From NCBI RefSeq assembly GCF_003751845.1, contig NZ_RJKQ01000004.1, positions 236,929-300,928 of the forward strand: a DNA stretch of 64,000 bases, in the 5' to 3' direction. The notes under the pieces are model-generated. The model saw only the letters and a program-made list of their open reading frames with translations. It ran no database searches and had not been told where the DNA came from. Position numbers and translations under genes: made by a program. Positions 1 through 8,306 of this stretch are shown here, in pieces; the first letter of the stretch is position 1; each line of letters opens with the position of its first letter. This DNA comes from Enterobacter sp. BIGb0383 (GTDB lineage Bacteria > Pseudomonadota > Gammaproteobacteria > Enterobacterales > Enterobacteriaceae).

Positions 1-198
1 AAGCCCGAAGAGGATGAGAACCTCCGGGGGCAGAGGTTCGACTCGAGCGAAGCGAAGAGAACGTTGCGCAGCAACGGCCCGCAGGGCGAGCCACGCAGTG
101 GCGAGTCATCCTCTATCACCGACCAAATTCAAAAAGACCCAACCGCAAGGTTGGGTTTTTTGCTATATGAAGCCCAATGAGGATGAGAACCTCCGGGG
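1..198. repeat. tRNA-Pro-like repeat block at the left edge
   Basis: A 29-base segment at 1-29 recurs at 170-198 with three differences, giving a unit of about 169 bases. Between the copies, 33-41 resembles the T-arm start of a tRNA (GAGGTTCGA) and 108-125 (ATCCTCTATCACCGACCA) matches, from memory, the 3' end of enterobacterial tRNA-Pro (proK) including CCA. The two pieces are separated by about 65 bases of short GC-rich palindromes (CGTTGCGCAGCAACG, GCCACGCAGTGGC). In E. coli proK lies upstream of dppA, so this is probably a degenerate or interrupted tRNA 3' duplicate just downstream of the real gene. No intact tRNA is visible in the window. Confidence 0.55.
136..161 (+). terminator. Rho-independent terminator after the tRNA-Pro-like block
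   Basis: Perfect 8-bp stem (ACCCAACC 137-144 and GGTTGGGT 149-156) closed by a GCAA tetraloop and followed by a run of T to 161. It lies 11 bases after the CCA-like end at 123-125, as expected for a tRNA transcription unit. Confidence 0.8.
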
Positions 199-786
199 AA
201 GTTATTTTCAGTCACAAATATAAAAATCCTCTTTCCCTCGTTTCGCTCTGCCAGCCCTCTATTTTCTGACATTTTCCATCGTATTTTTTTATATATAAAT
301 GAATCTTTTTTCGCGTTGCTTATGGATGACATCAGCATTATTCGCTGTGCGTTTTAGCGTTCACGGTATTAATCGCTCAGATATTCAGCATTATGTAAGA
401 AATTTTTCACAATCTTTACCGTTGTGAATCTCTGGTGAAAGGCTAATCAGTGGCGAATTGTTCTGGCATGGGCGGCGTAGCACAAATTTCCCTGCTGCAA
501 ATAGCGCCCTTAACTTTTTTTAATCTTTGTTTACGGATTCTCACCCTTGTTGTAAATCCCCGTTACCTGTATTGACGTTTCTTCATTCTGTTGACAGATT
601 GTAGGGCGTGAGGGGCATTTCAAGGAGAATCTGCACTGCAACTCAGTCAACCTTGTGAAAGGATTCCCCATCTCTCATTACGCCTTCGGGCACAACCGAC
701 CAGACCGGGCAAAACACAAATAAAGGTTTCGGCGGTAATACCCCCTGCAAGGGTAAACAACACATATCACATTGGAGCAGAAGATA
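199..786 (+). promoter_or_regulatory. dppA upstream region and leader
   Basis: This stretch of nearly 600 bases holds no convincing gene; short open frames here have no ribosome site or recognisable product. The last part is the dppA leader. Positions 755-764 (AAACAACACA) form a CA-rich tract just before the Shine-Dalgarno GGAG at 774-777. In E. coli and Salmonella the sRNA GcvB represses dppA by pairing with such a CA-rich tract, so conservation of that site is likely. I could not place the promoter with confidence. Confidence 0.5.
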
Positions 787-2394
787 ATGAGTATTTCCTT
801 GAAGAAGTCAGGGATGCTGAAGCTTGGTCTGAGCTTAGTGGCAATGACTGTCGCAGCAAGCGTGCAGGCTAAAACCCTGGTTTACTGTTCAGAAGGTTCG
901 CCGGAAGGCTTTAACCCACAGCTGTTCACCTCTGGTACCACCTACGATGCCAGCTCCGTGCCAATCTATAACCGTCTGGTCGAGTTTAAAATCGGCACCA
1001 CTGAAGTGGTTCCGGGCCTGGCTGAGAAGTGGGATATCAGCCCGGATGGCAAAACCTATACCTTCCACCTGCGTAAGGGCGTGAAGTGGCAGGACAATAA
1101 AGAATTTAAACCGACGCGTGAGTTAAACGCCGACGACATCGTCTTCTCCTTCGATCGTCAGAAAAATGACCAGAACCCGTACCACAAAGTGTCCGGCGGC
1201 AGCTATGAATACTTTGAAGGCATGGGCTTCTCTGAGCTGATTAGCGAAGTGAAAAAAGTTGACGATCACACCGTGCAGTTCGTGCTGAGCCGTCCGGAAG
1301 CGCCGTTCCTCGCCGACCTGGCAATGGACTTCGCCTCTATTCTGTCCAAAGAGTATGCGGACAACATGCTGAAAGCCGGCAGCCCGGAAAAACTGGACCT
1401 GAACCCAATCGGTACCGGTCCGTTCCAGCTGCAGCAGTATCAGAAAGACTCCCGTATCCTGTACAAAGCGTTTGACGGCTTCTGGGGCACCAAGCCGCAG
1501 ATCGACCGCATGGTGTTCTCTATCACTCCGGACGCGTCTGTACGTTACGCCAAACTACAGAAAAACGAGTGCCAGGTGATGCCGTATCCGAACCCGGCAG
1601 ATATCGCGCGCATGAAGGAAGATAAAAACATCAACCTGATGGAGCAGGCGGGTCTGAACGTGGGCTATCTCTCCTTTAACGTTGAGAAAAAACCGCTGGA
1701 TAACCTGAAAGTGCGTCAGGCGCTGACCTATGCGGTCAACAAAGACGCCATCATCAAAGCCGTTTACCAGGGCGCGGGCCAGCCGGCGAAAAACCTGCTG
1801 CCGCCGACCATGTGGGGCTATAACGATGATGTGAAGGATTACACCTACGATCCGGAAAAAGCCAAACAGCTGCTGAAAGAAGCGGGTATGGAAAAAGGCT
1901 TCACCATCGATCTGTGGGCAATGCCGGTGCAGCGTCCGTACAACCCGAACGCGCGTCGTATGGCTGAGATGATTCAGGCTGACTGGGCGAAAGTGGGCGT
2001 ACAGGCTAAAATCGTGACCTATGAGTGGGGCGAGTACCTGAAACGTGCCAAAGCCGGTGAGCACCAGACCGTTATGATGGGCTGGACCGGGGACAATGGG
2101 GACCCGGATAACTTCCTGGCCACGCTGTTCAGCTGCGACGCGGCAAAACAGGGCTCCAACTACTCTCGCTGGTGCCACAAGCCGTTTGAAGATCTGATTC
2201 AGCCGGCGCGTTCCACCGACGACCACAACAAACGTATCGAGCTCTACAAACAGGCTCAGGTGGTGATGCATGACCAGGCTCCGGCGCTGATCATCGCTCA
2301 CTCCACCGTTTACGAGCCAGTGCGTAAAGAAGTGAAGGGCTATGTGGTTGATCCGTTAGGTAAACACCACTTCGAAAACGTATCTGTAGAATAA
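787..2394 (+). CDS. dppA: Periplasmic dipeptide/haem-binding protein DppA
   Basis: Solute-binding component of the Dpp ABC importer; it captures di- and tripeptides (and haem in E. coli) in the periplasm and delivers them to DppBC. The product is 535 residues, the same as E. coli DppA, and nearly identical along its length. A signal peptide covers about residues 1-28, with the mature chain starting after VQA at KTLVYCSEG. An in-frame ATG lies 15 bases upstream at 772, but the Shine-Dalgarno GGAGCAGAAG at 774-783 fits the start at 787, which also gives the family N-terminus (MSISLKKSGM). It is the first gene of dppABCDF, separated from dppB by a hairpin-forming spacer. Likely controlled post-transcriptionally by GcvB. 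Confidence 0.98.
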   Translation: MSISLKKSGMLKLGLSLVAMTVAASVQAKTLVYCSEGSPEGFNPQLFTSGTTYDASSVPIYNRLVEFKIGTTEVVPGLAEKWDISPDGKTYTFHLRKGVKWQDNKEFKPTRELNADDIVFSFDRQKNDQNPYHKVSGGSYEYFEGMGFSELISEVKKVDDHTVQFVLSRPEAPFLADLAMDFASILSKEYADNMLKAGSPEKLDLNPIGTGPFQLQQYQKDSRILYKAFDGFWGTKPQIDRMVFSITPDASVRYAKLQKNECQVMPYPNPADIARMKEDKNINLMEQAGLNVGYLSFNVEKKPLDNLKVRQALTYAVNKDAIIKAVYQGAGQPAKNLLPPTMWGYNDDVKDYTYDPEKAKQLLKEAGMEKGFTIDLWAMPVQRPYNPNARRMAEMIQADWAKVGVQAKIVTYEWGEYLKRAKAGEHQTVMMGWTGDNGDPDNFLATLFSCDAAKQGSNYSRWCHKPFEDLIQPARSTDDHNKRIELYKQAQVVMHDQAPALIIAHSTVYEPVRKEVKGYVVDPLGKHHFENVSVE

Positions 2395-2403
2395 TAAACA
2401 GAT

Positions 2404-2488
2404 ATTCCCTCTCCCTTGTGGAGAGGGGCGGGGCGAGGAGCGCGTAACAGCCTTCTCGCCCTTACCCTCTTCTGTAAAGAGAGGGAAT
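2404..2488. repeat. Large palindromic (REP-like) element between dppA and dppB
   Basis: Perfect 10-base outer arms (ATTCCCTCTC at 2404-2413, GAGAGGGAAT at 2479-2488) enclose a second pair (GGGCGAG 2431-2437, CTCGCCC 2455-2461). The transcript can fold into one long imperfect hairpin. Such elements behind the first gene of a binding-protein operon usually protect the upstream mRNA from 3' exonucleases, so dppA mRNA exceeds dppBCDF. A related CCCTCTCCC/GGGAGAGGG hairpin occurs at 50057-50080. Confidence 0.7.
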
Positions 2489-2551
2489 TTACATTTGTGA
2501 GCAATACAGACCCACCTCGCCAGGGGTGCGTCATTACAGAGAATCCGGGTT

Positions 2552-3571
2552 ATGTTGCAGTTCATCCTCCGACGTCTGGGATTGGTTATTCCGACGTTCA
2601 TCGGTATTACCCTTCTCACCTTTGCCTTTGTTCATATGATCCCCGGCGATCCGGTGATGATCATGGCAGGTGAGCGAGGACTTTCGCCTGAGCGGCATGC
2701 GCAACTGCTGGCCGAGCTGGGCCTTGATAAGCCGCTGTGGCAGCAGTACGCCAACTATATCTGGGGCGTTCTGCACGGCGATCTGGGCATCTCCCTGAAA
2801 AGCCGCCTCCCGGTATGGGAAGAGTTCGTACCGCGCTTCCAGGCGACGTTCGAACTGGGCGTATGCGCCATGATTTTCGCGGTGTCGGTAGGGATCCCCG
2901 TCGGGGTTCTGGCTGCCGTCAAACGCGGTTCTATTTTTGACCATACCGCCGTGGGCCTGGCCCTGACTGGCTACTCCATGCCTATCTTCTGGTGGGGCAT
3001 GATGCTGATTATGCTGGTCTCGGTGCAGTGGAACCTGACCCCGGTATCCGGGCGGGTGAGCGATATGGTGTTCCTTGACGACACTAACCCGCTGACCGGC
3101 TTTATGCTGATCGACACGGCTATCTGGGGCGAAGAGGGCAACTTTATCGATGCGCTGGCACATATGGTCCTCCCCGCGATGGTGCTGGGCACCATTCCGC
3201 TGGCGGTGATTGTGCGTATGACGCGTTCGGCGATGCTGGAAGTGCTGGGCGAGGACTATATCCGTACCGCCCGCGCTAAAGGTCTGACCCGGATGCGGGT
3301 GATCGTGGTCCACGCCCTGCGTAACGCCATGCTGCCGGTGGTGACGGTGATTGGCCTGCAGGTCGGTACGATGCTGGCCGGGGCGATCCTGACCGAAACC
3401 ATCTTCTCCTGGCCTGGACTGGGACGCTGGCTGATCGACGCGCTCCAGCGCCGCGATTATCCGGTGGTGCAGGGTGGCGTGCTGCTGGTTGCGACGATGA
3501 TTATCGTGGTGAACCTGCTGGTCGACCTGCTGTACGGCGTGGTGAACCCGCGTATTCGGCATAAGAAGTAA
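2552..3571 (+). CDS. dppB: Dipeptide ABC transporter permease DppB
   Basis: Inner-membrane permease of the dipeptide importer, pairing with DppC to form the channel. At 339 residues it equals E. coli DppB. The N-terminus MLQFILRRLGLVIPTF begins the first membrane segment, and hydrophobic stretches follow across the protein. The cytoplasmic EAA loop that contacts the ATPases is visible as EVLGEDYIRTARAKGL in the C-terminal third, and the chain ends in the typical basic tail NPRIRHKK. It follows dppA after a 157-base spacer and precedes dppC by 9 bases. Confidence 0.98.
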   Translation: MLQFILRRLGLVIPTFIGITLLTFAFVHMIPGDPVMIMAGERGLSPERHAQLLAELGLDKPLWQQYANYIWGVLHGDLGISLKSRLPVWEEFVPRFQATFELGVCAMIFAVSVGIPVGVLAAVKRGSIFDHTAVGLALTGYSMPIFWWGMMLIMLVSVQWNLTPVSGRVSDMVFLDDTNPLTGFMLIDTAIWGEEGNFIDALAHMVLPAMVLGTIPLAVIVRMTRSAMLEVLGEDYIRTARAKGLTRMRVIVVHALRNAMLPVVTVIGLQVGTMLAGAILTETIFSWPGLGRWLIDALQRRDYPVVQGGVLLVATMIIVVNLLVDLLYGVVNPRIRHKK

Positions 3572-3580
3572 GGGGCCATC

Positions 3581-4483
3581 ATGTCACAAGTTACTGAAAA
3601 TAAAGCTATCGCTGCACCGGTGCCGATGACGCCGCTGCAGGAGTTCTGGCACTACTTTAAGCGTAATAAAGGTGCCGTCGTTGGTCTGGTTTACGTGGTG
3701 GCGGTGATTATCATCGCCGTGTTTGCCAACTGGATCGCACCGCACAACCCGGCGGAACAGTTCCGCGATTCGCTGCTGGCTCCGCCGGTCTGGCAGGATG
3801 GCGGTACCTGGGCACATATTCTCGGCACCGACGACGTAGGCCGCGACGTGATGTCGCGCCTGATGTACGGCGCGCGTCTGTCGCTGCTGGTTGGCTGTCT
3901 GGTGGTGGTGCTCTCCCTGGTGATGGGCGTGGTTCTCGGCCTGATGGCGGGCTATTTCGGCGGCGTGGTGGACTCTATCATCATGCGCGTCGTCGATATT
4001 ATGCTGGCCCTGCCGAGCCTGCTACTGGCTCTGGTGCTGGTGGCGGTCTTTGGGCCGTCCATCGTGAACGCCTCGCTGGCGCTGACCTTTGTGGCGCTGC
4101 CGCACTATGTGCGTCTGACGCGCGGTGCGGTGCTGGTGGAAGTGAACCGTGATTACGTTACCGCTTCCCGCGTGGCGGGTGCCGGTGCGATGCGTCAGAT
4201 GTTCGTCAATATTCTTCCTAACTGCCTTGCGCCGCTGATTGTTCAGGCGTCGCTCGGTTTCTCTAACGCCATTCTCGATATGGCCGCCCTTGGCTTCCTC
4301 GGCATGGGTGCGCAGCCGCCGACACCGGAGTGGGGCACCATGCTCTCCGACGTGTTGCAGTTCGCACAAAGTGCCTGGTGGGTCGTGACCTTCCCGGGTC
4401 TGGCGATCCTGCTGACGGTGCTGGCATTTAACCTGATGGGTGACGGTCTGCGCGATGCGCTTGACCCCAAACTGAAGCAGTAA
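3581..4483 (+). CDS. dppC: Dipeptide ABC transporter permease DppC
   Basis: Second permease subunit of the dipeptide importer, 300 residues as in E. coli. It carries the N-terminal OppC-type segment (one membrane helix near residues 28-50 after a soluble leader), then the BPD permease domain with the motif [12 protein letters not shown] that marks the OppC/DppC family and an EAA loop near [14 protein letters not shown]. The gene starts 9 bases after dppB and ends 10 bases before dppD, consistent with one transcript. Confidence 0.98.
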   Translation: MSQVTENKAIAAPVPMTPLQEFWHYFKRNKGAVVGLVYVVAVIIIAVFANWIAPHNPAEQFRDSLLAPPVWQDGGTWAHILGTDDVGRDVMSRLMYGARLSLLVGCLVVVLSLVMGVVLGLMAGYFGGVVDSIIMRVVDIMLALPSLLLALVLVAVFGPSIVNASLALTFVALPHYVRLTRGAVLVEVNRDYVTASRVAGAGAMRQMFVNILPNCLAPLIVQASLGFSNAILDMAALGFLGMGAQPPTPEWGTMLSDVLQFAQSAWWVVTFPGLAILLTVLAFNLMGDGLRDALDPKLKQ

Positions 4484-4493
4484 GAGGCACGAG

Positions 4494-5477
4494 ATGGCGT
4501 TATTGAATGTAGATAAATTATCGGTGCACTTCGGCGACGAAGGCACCCCGTTCCGTGCCGTAGACCGCATAAGCTACAGTGTGGACCAGGGCGAAGTTAT
4601 CGGTATTGTCGGCGAGTCCGGCTCCGGTAAATCCGTCAGCTCTCTGGCGATTATGGGCCTGATTGACTATCCGGGCCGCGTAATGGCGGAAAGCATGGAA
4701 TTTAACGGTCGGGATCTGAAACGCATCTCAGAAAAAGAGCGCCGCCAGCTGGTGGGCTCTGAAGTCGCGATGATCTTCCAGGACCCGATGACCAGCCTGA
4801 ACCCGTGTTACACCGTTGGTTTCCAGATTATGGAAGCGATTAAGGTGCATCAGGGCGGCAACAAGAAAACCCGCCGTCAGCGGGCGATTGACCTGCTGAA
4901 CCTGGTGGGTATTCCGGATCCGGCGTCGCGTCTTGACGTCTACCCGCACCAGCTCTCCGGCGGGATGAGCCAGCGCGTGATGATCGCGATGGCTATCGCC
5001 TGTCGTCCGAAGCTGCTGATCGCCGATGAACCGACGACCGCGCTGGATGTGACTATCCAGGCGCAGATTATCGAGCTGCTGCTTGAGCTGCAGCAGAAAG
5101 AGAATATGGCGCTGATCCTGATCACTCACGATCTGGCGCTGGTGGCCGAGTCGGCGCACAAAATTATCGTGATGTACGCAGGTCAGGTGGTGGAAACCGG
5201 CAGCGCAACGGAGATTTTCCGTGCGCCGCGTCATCCGTACACCCAGGCGCTGCTGCGTGCGCTGCCGGAGTTTGCCCAGGATAAAGCGCGTCTGGCGTCG
5301 CTGCCGGGCGTGGTGCCCGGTAAGTACGACCGCCCGTCAGGCTGTCTGCTTAATCCGCGCTGCCCCTATGCGACCGACACCTGCCGCAGCGACGAGCCGG
5401 AACTCAATACCCTGAGCGACGGCCGTCAGTCGAAATGTCACTACCCACTCGATGATGCCGGGAGGCCCACACTATGA
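4494..5477 (+). CDS. dppD: Dipeptide ABC transporter ATPase DppD
   Basis: One of two nucleotide-binding subunits that power dipeptide import from the cytoplasmic face. The 327-residue product has a Walker A motif GESGSGKS at residues 40-47, the ABC signature LSGGMSQR near 154, a Walker B LLIADEP near 175 and a switch histidine in LITHDLA. The C-terminal oligopeptide-transporter extension has four cysteines (in [15 protein letters not shown] and SKCHYPL); a homologous mycobacterial DppD is reported to bind an iron-sulphur cluster there. Its stop codon overlaps the dppF start by four bases (ATGA), indicating coupled translation. Confidence 0.98.
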   Translation: MALLNVDKLSVHFGDEGTPFRAVDRISYSVDQGEVIGIVGESGSGKSVSSLAIMGLIDYPGRVMAESMEFNGRDLKRISEKERRQLVGSEVAMIFQDPMTSLNPCYTVGFQIMEAIKVHQGGNKKTRRQRAIDLLNLVGIPDPASRLDVYPHQLSGGMSQRVMIAMAIACRPKLLIADEPTTALDVTIQAQIIELLLELQQKENMALILITHDLALVAESAHKIIVMYAGQVVETGSATEIFRAPRHPYTQALLRALPEFAQDKARLASLPGVVPGKYDRPSGCLLNPRCPYATDTCRSDEPELNTLSDGRQSKCHYPLDDAGRPTL

Positions 5478-6487
5478 GTACGCACGAGGCCACCCCGCAG
5501 CAGCCGCTGCTACAGGCTATCGACCTGAAAAAACACTATCCGGTCAAGAAGGGGATGTTTGCCCCGGAGCGGCTGGTAAAAGCGCTGGACGGCGTCTCAT
5601 TCACCCTCGAACGCGGTAAAACGCTGGCGGTGGTGGGCGAATCCGGCTGCGGTAAATCGACCCTGGGTCGCCTGCTGACGATGATCGAAACCCCGACCGG
5701 GGGTGAGCTCTACTGGCAGGGTCAGGATCTGTTAAAGCACGATCCGCAGGCGCAGAAACTGCGTCGGCAGAAAATTCAGATCGTTTTCCAGAACCCGTAC
5801 GGTTCTCTGAACCCGCGTAAAAAAGTCGGGCAGATTCTGGAAGAGCCGCTGCAGATCAATACCCCGCTGAGCGCCGCCGAGCGTCGGGAAAAAGCGCTGG
5901 AGATGATGGCGAAGGTCGGCCTGAAAACCGAACACTACGATCGCTATCCGCATATGTTCTCCGGCGGCCAGCGTCAGCGTATTGCCATTGCCCGCGGTCT
6001 GATGCTCGACCCGGACGTGGTGATTGCCGATGAGCCGGTATCGGCGCTGGACGTGTCCGTTCGCGCTCAGGTCCTGAACCTGATGATGGATTTACAGCAG
6101 GATATGGGCCTCTCCTACGTCTTTATCTCCCACGACCTGTCGGTGGTGGAGCATATCGCCGATGAAGTGATGGTGATGTACCTCGGTCGCTGCGTGGAGA
6201 AAGGCAGTAAGGATCAGATCTTCGGTAACCCGCGTCATCCGTACACTCAGGCGCTGCTCTCTGCGACACCGCGCCTGAACCCGGACGAGCGCCGGGAGCG
6301 TATCAAGCTGACCGGCGAGCTTCCCAGCCCGCTGAATCCGCCGCCGGGCTGTGCCTTTAACGCCCGCTGCCGTCGTAGCTTCGGTACCTGTACTCAGCTA
6401 CAGCCGCAGCTGAAAGAGTACGGTGGACAACTGGTGGCCTGTTTCGCGGTCGATCAGGATGAAAACGGTGAGAAACCCGCTCTCTGA
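5474..6487 (+). CDS. dppF: Dipeptide ABC transporter ATPase DppF
   Basis: Partner ATPase of DppD, 337 residues. It has Walker [10 protein letters not shown], signature FSGGQRQR, Walker B VVIADEP and the H-loop FISHDLS, followed by the oligopeptide-transporter C-terminal domain with cysteines in GCAFNARC and GTCTQ. The start overlaps dppD by ATGA at 5474-5477. It is the last gene of the operon; a strong terminator begins 24 bases after the stop. Confidence 0.98.
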   Translation: MSTHEATPQQPLLQAIDLKKHYPVKKGMFAPERLVKALDGVSFTLERGKTLAVVGESGCGKSTLGRLLTMIETPTGGELYWQGQDLLKHDPQAQKLRRQKIQIVFQNPYGSLNPRKKVGQILEEPLQINTPLSAAERREKALEMMAKVGLKTEHYDRYPHMFSGGQRQRIAIARGLMLDPDVVIADEPVSALDVSVRAQVLNLMMDLQQDMGLSYVFISHDLSVVEHIADEVMVMYLGRCVEKGSKDQIFGNPRHPYTQALLSATPRLNPDERRERIKLTGELPSPLNPPPGCAFNARCRRSFGTCTQLQPQLKEYGGQLVACFAVDQDENGEKPAL

Positions 6488-6510
6488 AACTCCGTTTCGC
6501 TAAAATAAGA

Positions 6511-6541
6511 AAAACCGTAGCCCGTGGCTGCGGTTTTTTTT
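6511..6541 (+). terminator. Terminator of the dpp operon
   Basis: A 10-bp stem with one G-T wobble (AACCGTAGCC 6513-6522, GGCTGCGGTT 6526-6535), a three-base loop and a long T run. It closes dppABCDF and separates it from the cellulose locus. Confidence 0.9.
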
Positions 6542-7034
6542 TGCCGCTTTCCCGGACAGGGAATCAGAGAAATAACTCCATTCAGAATAAAGGGTTAACG
6601 TGAAAACAGCGTGTATTTGCGATCGTAAATATATTTCAGGATATTTCTGTGGGTAACAATTAATTAATTTGCCTGTTTTTTGCTGTGGTGTTTAACTCTT
6701 TTTATTTGATTTAATATGGATTTAAATTCCATTATATTCGTTATTTAATGGCGAAATTAACTGGTTGTTTGCGTTTGTTTTGCGATTGTACGCTTAACTG
6801 TTTTAAAGGTAAGAAAAAGGTAGCGTCTGTACCACTAATGTTTATATATTTGCGGAAAATAAGCAGTGCGTTATTCAGGAAGTAATAAACCACGCTAAAA
6901 AAATGGACTTTATGGTGAAAACCATAAGGTACCGCTTCATCTGCAATTGAATAAAGCGCCATCCTACCAGGGAAAACATTCTCATTTTATCGATGCGAGT
7001 GGGCGTGATTGTTTTGTAAATCATGAGAATAACT
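6542..7034 (+). promoter_or_regulatory. AT-rich leader of the type I cellulose operon
   Basis: About 490 bases without a credible gene, much more AT-rich than the flanking operons. It contains an imperfect palindrome ATGGA-TTTAAAT-TCCAT at 6716-6732 and a hairpin at 6910-6927 with a 7-bp stem (TTATGGT/ACCATAA) capped by a GAAA tetraloop, about 110 bases before bcsO. The length and composition suit a regulated promoter (H-NS-type silencing is an inference) and possibly a structured 5' untranslated region. No promoter hexamers could be assigned. Confidence 0.4.
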
Positions 7035-7499
7035 ATGCATCATTATGATGATTTGCAGAGATTTAAGGATAAGACTCGCACCAGCACGCTCACTTTCAGG
7101 GATCTTTCATCACAAAATCGCAATCGGGAACAGGGTAACTGGTCCATTGTGAACCAAATGGCTACCGGGCCTGGCACCGTTTCGCTGGCGAAGGGAGGGA
7201 ATGTCACACAGCCCATTCCCCAGGCCGTCGATCCGCAAACCTTTGTGCTTAATGATGTCCCCGCACCCGCGCCAGCCACCGTACCGGCGTCATCGCCGTC
7301 TATTGTGAAGACCCTGGCAGTGCAGGCTGCACCCGCTGTCGCGCCCGCGACGGGACCTTTGCCTGAGCCTGTCGTCGTGCCTGCGCCGCCAACAAACTTC
7401 TCTCGCCTCTTTGCCGCACCGCCGGCAGAGACGTCCCGAACCGTTGAAAAGAATCAGCCGCTTCAGTCATTGTTAGAAAGGATTGCTACATGCCGTTAA
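7035..7499 (+). CDS. bcsO: Cellulose biosynthesis accessory protein BcsO (proline-rich)
   Basis: First gene of the type I cellulose operon. The product of about 154 residues has a short conserved head (YDDLQRFKDKTRT), a middle rich in proline and alanine (PAPAPATVPASSP) that is probably disordered, and a C-terminal segment with two similar hydrophobic motifs, FSRLF and LQSLLERI. This matches the BcsO family found at the head of enterobacterial bcs operons that also carry bcsD; its biochemical role is not established. I chose ATG 7035 because GAGAA lies at a usable distance; an in-frame ATG at 7023 would add four residues. The end overlaps bcsQ by 10 bases. Confidence 0.8.
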   Translation: MHHYDDLQRFKDKTRTSTLTFRDLSSQNRNREQGNWSIVNQMATGPGTVSLAKGGNVTQPIPQAVDPQTFVLNDVPAPAPATVPASSPSIVKTLAVQAAPAVAPATGPLPEPVVVPAPPTNFSRLFAAPPAETSRTVEKNQPLQSLLERIATCR

Positions 7500-8293
7500 T
7501 TTGTGTTTGTTCTCCGAAGGGCGGCGTGGGGAAAACCACTCTTGCTGCAAACCTGGCCTGGGCGCTGGCACGTGCCGGTAACAAAGTCCTGGCGCTCGAT
7601 TTTGACGTGCAGAATGCGCTGCGCCTGCATTTCGGCGTGCCGTTGACCGACGGACGCGGCTACGCGGCCCGGGCTGCGGAATCTGCCGACTGGAGCCAGT
7701 CGGTACTGAGCACCGGCAGCAACCTGTTTGTCCTGCCCTACGGTGACGTCAGCGAAGCCCAGCGCTGGGCTTTCGAAGAGTGCCTGACCCGTGATGAACA
7801 CTTTCTTAGTCGCGGCCTGAGTTCTTTGCTGAACTATCCGGGCCTGATTATTATCGCCGACTTCCCGGCAGGCCCGTCGCCTGCACTGAAGGCCGTTTCA
7901 CGGCTGGCGGACCTGCATCTGGTGACCCTGATGGCGGATACCGCCTCTCTCTCGCTGCTGCCGCACGTTGAAAACAATCGTCTGACCGGCGAAGCCCTCA
8001 ACCAGAAAGCCGGGCAGTACGTGGTGCTGAACCAGAGTGACAACCGTCGCCAGCTCAGCCGCGACGTGACCACATTAGTAGAAGAACGTCTGGGCGAAAA
8101 CGTGCTCGGCGTGATCCACCGGGATGAAAGCGTCAGCGAAGCTAACGCCTCTCAGCAGGCGATTTTCGATTTTAACCCCGCGTCGTCTGCGGCGTTTGAT
8201 ATCGAACTTATTGCCCGAAGGATAGCCTGCATTCTGGATATCAACGTAGGGGATGGCACGGTTCACAGCGCGCCAGGTATGTCAGGGTTCTAA
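7490..8293 (+). CDS. bcsQ: BcsQ, MinD/ParA-like ATPase (type I operon)
   Basis: MinD-like ATPase of 267 residues thought to help localise or assemble the cellulose synthase at the inner membrane. It has a full deviant Walker A motif KGGVGKT at residues 10-16, with the signature lysine of the MinD/ParA class, and a Walker B-like strand LIIIADFPAG. The start at 7490 is supported by AGAAAGGA at 7475-7482. It differs clearly from the second BcsQ in this window (29603-30349), which has RGGVGTT at the same positions. The gene overlaps bcsO and ends 13 bases before bcsA. Confidence 0.93.
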   Translation: MPLICVCSPKGGVGKTTLAANLAWALARAGNKVLALDFDVQNALRLHFGVPLTDGRGYAARAAESADWSQSVLSTGSNLFVLPYGDVSEAQRWAFEECLTRDEHFLSRGLSSLLNYPGLIIIADFPAGPSPALKAVSRLADLHLVTLMADTASLSLLPHVENNRLTGEALNQKAGQYVVLNQSDNRRQLSRDVTTLVEERLGENVLGVIHRDESVSEANASQQAIFDFNPASSAAFDIELIARRIACILDINVGDGTVHSAPGMSGF

Positions 8294-8306
8294 TTCGGTA
8301 TCACCT

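Noticed and set aside
6741-6962. 73-residue minus-strand frame in the bcsO leader
   Set aside because: No ribosome site at a usable distance and no recognisable product; AT-rich spacer.
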